Source of the DNA: Domibacillus iocasae
GTDB taxonomy: Bacteria > Bacillota > Bacilli > Bacillales > Domibacillaceae
Reading direction: 5' to 3'
Assembly: GCF_001750285.1 (NCBI RefSeq)
Contig: NZ_MAMP01000022.1
Coordinates: 540,692-604,691, forward strand
DNA: 64,000 nt
Positions 60,310-64,000 of the stretch are shown here, piece by piece. The translations under genes and the position numbers were made by a program. A model generated the notes under the pieces. It was not told the origin of the DNA and did no database searches. It was given only the letters and a program-made list of their open reading frames with translations. The stretch's first letter is position 1. Every line of letters begins with the position of its first letter.

Positions 60310-61003
60310 GATAAATTAACAGGTTTAATCCTATTTTCCTATGCGAAAGGGACGGTCGCTATCTTTTTCGTTCGACAAATACCGACAAGAATTTGAATTA
60401 AATAATTCGATTTTATGTCTTTTTTTTATTTAAGGCTCTGTTAAAGTTGGCTATTGATATTTGAAGGTTTCCAAACTATTAAGTATTAGTTGACCGGTAC
60501 TGTTGAGTAAAAGGCTTTTCAATAACTTAATTAAAAGAAGGCTTATCTCCATATTCTTCGTGGATTAAATTCAGCAATTCTTTACTATCGTTTCTCCTTG
60601 AACACAACGATTATGTTGAATGCATGTATCATTCTGTCTATCAAGATTTTTACCCTAAATACGGAGATACTTATATTACTTCGTGCTATCTCTTTACTTG
60701 ATATTTAGAGAAATGAACCGATATAGGAAAGAGAAACCATTTTTATTTGGTTCTAACTCCTTATATAAGAAGTTTTTTTAGTTGAATATATTTGAAGTCT
60801 CAGTTGCACTACTTTAAGAACTTGATATACTCAAACTCTAAACTACAATCGAGTTCTTTCCCCCGGTTGTTAAGACACTTTTTATAAATGGATGTAGAAG
60901 TATTTAAACGAAATATTTTACCAGAGAGGGTGTGCAGAACAACACAGATTTCACTACATCATCATTTCACTGAAAGTAATAAAATTATAGGAAGAGGCTG
61001 TAT
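60310..61003. other. Long AT-rich gap without a supported gene
   Basis: Upstream of the large MCP. Holds one copy of a 41-bp repeat (60503-60543) and the words AAGGCTCTGTTAAAG near 60,433 that recall other dispersed intergenic repeats. No coding frame and no clear SigD promoter were seen. Confidence 0.5.
60503..60543 (+). repeat. 41-bp direct repeat, copy 1
   Basis: Starts TTGAGTAAAAGGCTTTTC and ends TTAATTAAAAGAAGGCT. It is identical over 41 bp to 63094-63134. The two copies flank the MCP gene. Confidence 0.9.
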
Positions 61004-62974
61004 ATGAAAAACTTCATGAAAAACTTACGCTCCAAACTATTTATATCTTTTGCTGCAATACTGATTATTCCGTCCATTTGTATTGGCTTGCTTGCTTACT
61101 CATCGGCAAAAACAGCGGTTGAAAAGGAAATGTTAGATAGCTCAGATGGAAAATTGGAATTGTTGAATTCAAGCATTGACAGTTCTATAGATCCCAAGAT
61201 AAACGACGTGAACTCCTTCGCTAAAAGTATTACCTCAAATTTATATAAAGGCACCAGTAGCCCGGAATTAAGAGAAAAATTGGCTCAATATGCAATGTTA
61301 CACCCGGAAGCTACTAGTATTTTTGTCGGAACTGAAAAAGAAGGCTTATTTATCCAGGAACCTGCGGTGACTATGGACCCGGATTATGACCCTCGTGAAA
61401 GACCATGGTATCAGGATGCCATGAAGAAAAAAGGGGAAGCAGTTATTTCACCACCATATCAAGCCGCTGGCACCGAGGATATGGTTGTTACCGTATCACA
61501 AGCAATTTCTGATGGTTCAGGAGTAGTAGCAGTCAGTATAAATTTAACGCACCTTCAAAAAATAGTTGGAGATGTAAAGATTGGACATGAAGGTTATGCC
61601 ATCCTGTTAGATTCTCAAAAAATATACATAGCTCATCCGACACTGGAACCGGGAACAAAAGATGAACAACCATTTGCAGATAAATTATACGAAAAAGAGA
61701 AAGGGCAGTTTGAATACCAATTCGAAGGCAAAGCTAAGAAGATGAATTTTACCACTAATAATTTAACGGGATGGAAAATTGGTGGCACGATGTATTCTTC
61801 GGAAATTTCTGAATCAGCTTCTCCTATATTAATTCGAACCTTGATAGTGATTGCTATTGCCGTTTTAGTAGGAGTTTTAGTGGTTTACTTTATTATAAAA
61901 TCCATTATTAAACCTCTTATTGAATTAAAAGAGAAGGCCATTACAGTGAGTAAAGGTGACTTAACGGAGCATATTGATGTTAAAACAAATGATGAAATTG
62001 GGCAATTAGGTGAAGCTTTTAATGATATGCAGGAAAGCCTTCGTTCACTCATTACACAAGTTGAATATAGCGCCCAACAAGTTGCTGCTTCATCAGAGGA
62101 ATTGACTGCCAGTGCTGAACAAACGAGTGCTGCGACTGAGCAAGTAGCTGAATCAATTCAAGGTGTAGCTGTCAGTGTAGAACAACAAACTAGCGGGCTT
62201 AACCGAAATTCACAGGCTTTGAATGAAATTTCTACAGGCGTATCTAAAATCGCTGAAAGTGCAGCGAGTGTGTCAGAACTCTCCCAACACACATCCCTTC
62301 AAGCGGAAGAAGGTGGGAAAGCTGTCGCAAATACAAGAGATCAGATGAATTCTATCCATAAATCAGTTAATGAATCCAATACAATGATTCAAACATTAAA
62401 TGATAGAGCAAAGGAAATTGGCTCGATTTTAGATGTAATTACTGGAATTGCTGAACAGACAAACCTTTTGGCACTAAATGCCGCGATAGAGGCAGCTAGG
62501 GCCGGAGAAAATGGAAAGGGATTTGCTGTTGTTGCTGATGAAGTACGAAAACTAGCAGAACAGTCCCAAACATCAGCAAAGGAGATTTTTGACCTAATTA
62601 AAGAAATACAAACAAGTACCAAAAGTTCTGTTCAAATAATGGCACGAGTATCAGATGATGTTCAAGATGGCTTAAAAGTGTCTAATAATGCAATAGAAAA
62701 ATTTAATGAAATTATTCATAGTGTCAAAGAAATCACACCACAAATGGAAGAGGTATCTGCCACCGCTCAGCAAATGTCTGCCGGGGTGCAGGAGGTAACA
62801 GCAACAGCTAATGAAATAGCTAGTATTGCACAAGGAAATGCTGAATCTTCTGAACAGGTTGCTGCGTCCACGCAGGAACAACTGGCCTCTATGGAAGAAA
62901 TCACAACGTCTGCTAAAATGCTTTCTTCTATGGCAGGAGAACTACAAGGATTGATTGAGAAATTTAAATATTAA
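61004..62974 (+). CDS. Methyl-accepting chemotaxis protein with dCache sensor
   Basis: 656 residues. TM1 at about 12-32 ([19 protein letters not shown]); an extracellular dCache domain at 35-275 with [19 protein letters not shown] and [19 protein letters not shown]2 at about 280-300; HAMP at 300-352 ([20 protein letters not shown]); and a signalling domain to the end with tip [20 protein letters not shown] and [17 protein letters not shown]. This is the McpA/McpB/TlpA class sensing amino acids or similar ligands. Ribosome site AGGAAGAGG. It is the intact relative of the fossil at 49332. Confidence 0.95.
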   Translation: MKNFMKNLRSKLFISFAAILIIPSICIGLLAYSSAKTAVEKEMLDSSDGKLELLNSSIDSSIDPKINDVNSFAKSITSNLYKGTSSPELREKLAQYAMLHPEATSIFVGTEKEGLFIQEPAVTMDPDYDPRERPWYQDAMKKKGEAVISPPYQAAGTEDMVVTVSQAISDGSGVVAVSINLTHLQKIVGDVKIGHEGYAILLDSQKIYIAHPTLEPGTKDEQPFADKLYEKEKGQFEYQFEGKAKKMNFTTNNLTGWKIGGTMYSSEISESASPILIRTLIVIAIAVLVGVLVVYFIIKSIIKPLIELKEKAITVSKGDLTEHIDVKTNDEIGQLGEAFNDMQESLRSLITQVEYSAQQVAASSEELTASAEQTSAATEQVAESIQGVAVSVEQQTSGLNRNSQALNEISTGVSKIAESAASVSELSQHTSLQAEEGGKAVANTRDQMNSIHKSVNESNTMIQTLNDRAKEIGSILDVITGIAEQTNLLALNAAIEAARAGENGKGFAVVADEVRKLAEQSQTSAKEIFDLIKEIQTSTKSSVQIMARVSDDVQDGLKVSNNAIEKFNEIIHSVKEITPQMEEVSATAQQMSAGVQEVTATANEIASIAQGNAESSEQVAASTQEQLASMEEITTSAKMLSSMAGELQGLIEKFKY

Positions 62975-63011
62975 GAAATCACTAGAACATTTTTATTAAC
63001 AGATAAACAAG

Positions 63012-63057
63012 GCATGGATGGTTTTAGGTAACATACCTACTCATCCATGCTTTTTTA
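63012..63057 (+). terminator. Intrinsic terminator of the MCP gene
   Basis: GCATGGATG and CATCCATGC form a stem with an internal TAGGT/ACCTA stem, then six T. Confidence 0.85.
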
Positions 63058-63093
63058 TTTAAATGAACTTATATTAGGTAAAAACGATTTTCT

Positions 63094-63134
63094 TTGAGTA
63101 AAAGGCTTTTCAATAACTTAATTAAAAGAAGGCT
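63094..63134 (+). repeat. 41-bp direct repeat, copy 2
   Basis: Identical to 60503-60543. It is followed by AGATTTTCTTGTTAAACTAA, which resembles GATTTTCCTGTTAAAATAA near 55,575. Confidence 0.9.
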
Positions 63135-63296
63135 CATTCAAGGATAATATAGATTTTCTTGTTAAACTAACGGAGCAGGTTAGTTGAAGAAGGAAACTGA
63201 AATATTTTCAAGAATATATATTAATAGTGTAGCCCATTGACCATCTAGAGGAACACACAGAAGCTATCCAAAATGAGAAATCTATGGAGGGATTTT

Positions 63297-63809
63297 ATGT
63301 CAACTCAAATGAACTCTAGGGTAGAAGGAAACGTACTTGTATTAGAACGTGAATTTGATGCTCCAAAAGCTCTTTTATTCAAGGCTTTTTCAGAAGAGGA
63401 ACATCTAAAGAAATGGTGGGGACCTCGCGGTTGGATTTTAACAGTATGTAATATTGATTTTCGAGTAAATGGAATCTGGCATTATTGTATGAAGTGTATT
63501 GACGAGAATCAGGGTGACTTTTTTGGATTTGAATCCTGGGGAAAAGGAGTATACCAAGAAATTCTTCAGGGTGAAAAGATAGTTTATATTGATTATTTTT
63601 CAGATGCAGAAGGTAATGAAGCAGAGGGTATGCCTGCAACTCAAAGCACTTTATTATTTGAAGAAATTGAAGGGAAAACAAAGCTCATTAATCGTGCAGA
63701 ATACGCTTCTCAAGAAGCACTAAAATCTGTCTTGGATATGGGAATGGAACAAGGAATTAATGAAACATGGGATCGTTTAGAGGAGCATCTTGACTCGATT
63801 AAAAAATAA
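63297..63809 (+). CDS. AHSA1/SRPBCC-family protein
   Basis: 170 residues from the ATG at 63297, with GGAGGG 5-6 nt upstream; a longer frame back to 63273 is not needed. VLEREFDAPKALLFKAFSEE and EHLKKWWGPRGW are the AHSA1 (activator of Hsp90-like) START-fold opening. GKGVYQEI, FEEIEGKTKLI and MGMEQGINETWDRLEEHLDS complete the fold. The family binds hydrophobic ligands, often regulated with ArsR genes; none is nearby. Its own terminator follows. Confidence 0.9.
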   Translation: MSTQMNSRVEGNVLVLEREFDAPKALLFKAFSEEEHLKKWWGPRGWILTVCNIDFRVNGIWHYCMKCIDENQGDFFGFESWGKGVYQEILQGEKIVYIDYFSDAEGNEAEGMPATQSTLLFEEIEGKTKLINRAEYASQEALKSVLDMGMEQGINETWDRLEEHLDSIKK

Positions 63810-63813
63810 TAGT

Positions 63814-63847
63814 AAAGCAATCCATCAAATGTGGATTGCTTTTTTCT
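63814..63847 (+). terminator. Intrinsic terminator
   Basis: AAAGCAATCCA and TGGATTGCTTT form an 11-bp stem with T tail. The remaining 150 bp to the window end show nothing recognisable. Confidence 0.88.
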
Positions 63848-64000
63848 GTTTCAATTAGATAGCCTATTAAATATAGCAGTCGAATAAAAAAGTACTTTTT
63901 GTCGATTGTGTTTTTTATCAAAGAAGAATTGGGTTTGTGAATTATTTCAATTAAGCTAACGGGGGCGTTCGTATTATAAGGTCAACCAGTTTTTACTGGT

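Noticed and set aside
1..64000. CRISPR array, rRNA or tRNA genes
   Set aside because: No regularly spaced repeats and no rRNA or tRNA signature was seen on either strand.

Overview
The window looks like a chromosomal segment of a mesophilic Bacillaceae bacterium. GC content is moderate to low, and Shine-Dalgarno sequences are strong (GGAGG type). There is a DbpA/YxiN helicase of the family's exact usual length, an IDEAL-domain protein, a YozG-type regulator, a sigma-B-like promoter, a GEMM-I c-di-GMP riboswitch and many intrinsic terminators. No rRNA, tRNA or CRISPR array was seen. The genus cannot be fixed from the sequence alone.

Bases 1-11,345 hold a co-oriented catabolic cluster. In order: the end of an aldehyde dehydrogenase, two RutA-like flavin-dependent (LLM) oxygenases each followed by a cysteine-less Spx/ArsC-like protein, two flavin reductases, a stand-alone riboflavin kinase, an unknown small protein, a class III CoA-transferase, a LeuCD-like hydratase, an HMG-CoA-lyase-like enzyme, and a catalytically degenerate RibB-like protein behind a possible structured RNA. 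The layout reads as reduced-flavin supply, oxidative opening of a ring, then CoA activation, hydration and C-C cleavage of a branched dicarboxylic acid. Flavin-ring or methylated N-heterocycle catabolism is my best guess. This is the strongest candidate for an undescribed pathway.

Bases 11.3-23 kb are accessory DNA. They include decayed small genes, an XRE regulator with iterated operator motifs, a serine resolvase, several pseudogenes, a GmrSD-like DUF262/DUF1524 protein with a membrane coiled-coil neighbour, a MazG-like/PLD-helicase overlapping pair that may be defence or repair, and a DUF2975/YozG pair. Bases 23.4-26.6 kb carry a c-di-GMP module: a PAS fossil, a GEMM-I riboswitch with terminator, a decayed HTH gene, and a PAS-PAS-GGDEF-EAL protein with a degenerate GGDEF motif and an intact EAL domain.

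Bases 27.6-33.4 kb are an Ugp-type glycerol-3-phosphate/glycerophosphodiester ABC transporter operon with two glycerophosphodiester phosphodiesterases. Bases 33.5-47 kb are a mixed core region: a MarR/MFS fossil, ZIP transporter, TVP38-family protein, VOC protein, a sigma-B-type SDR, alanine symporter, MATE/TetR/MFS efflux locus, Rrf2 and IDEAL proteins, an OYE-tautomerase pair, a dead Mn-type ABC transporter behind an MntR-like operator, and the DbpA helicase.

Bases 47-64 kb contain chemotaxis and signalling genes, two intact MCPs among several fossils (an MCP with an internal deletion, a GGDEF tail, and a HemAT gene with three in-frame stops). They also contain ackA with a cre-like site, an exonuclease, an accC fossil, an IS5-family remnant, a phage-type integrase, a secreted nuclease with an Excalibur domain, a 41-bp direct repeat flanking an MCP, and an AHSA1/SRPBCC protein. 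Pseudogenes are unusually dense, and many lie in signal-transduction genes.
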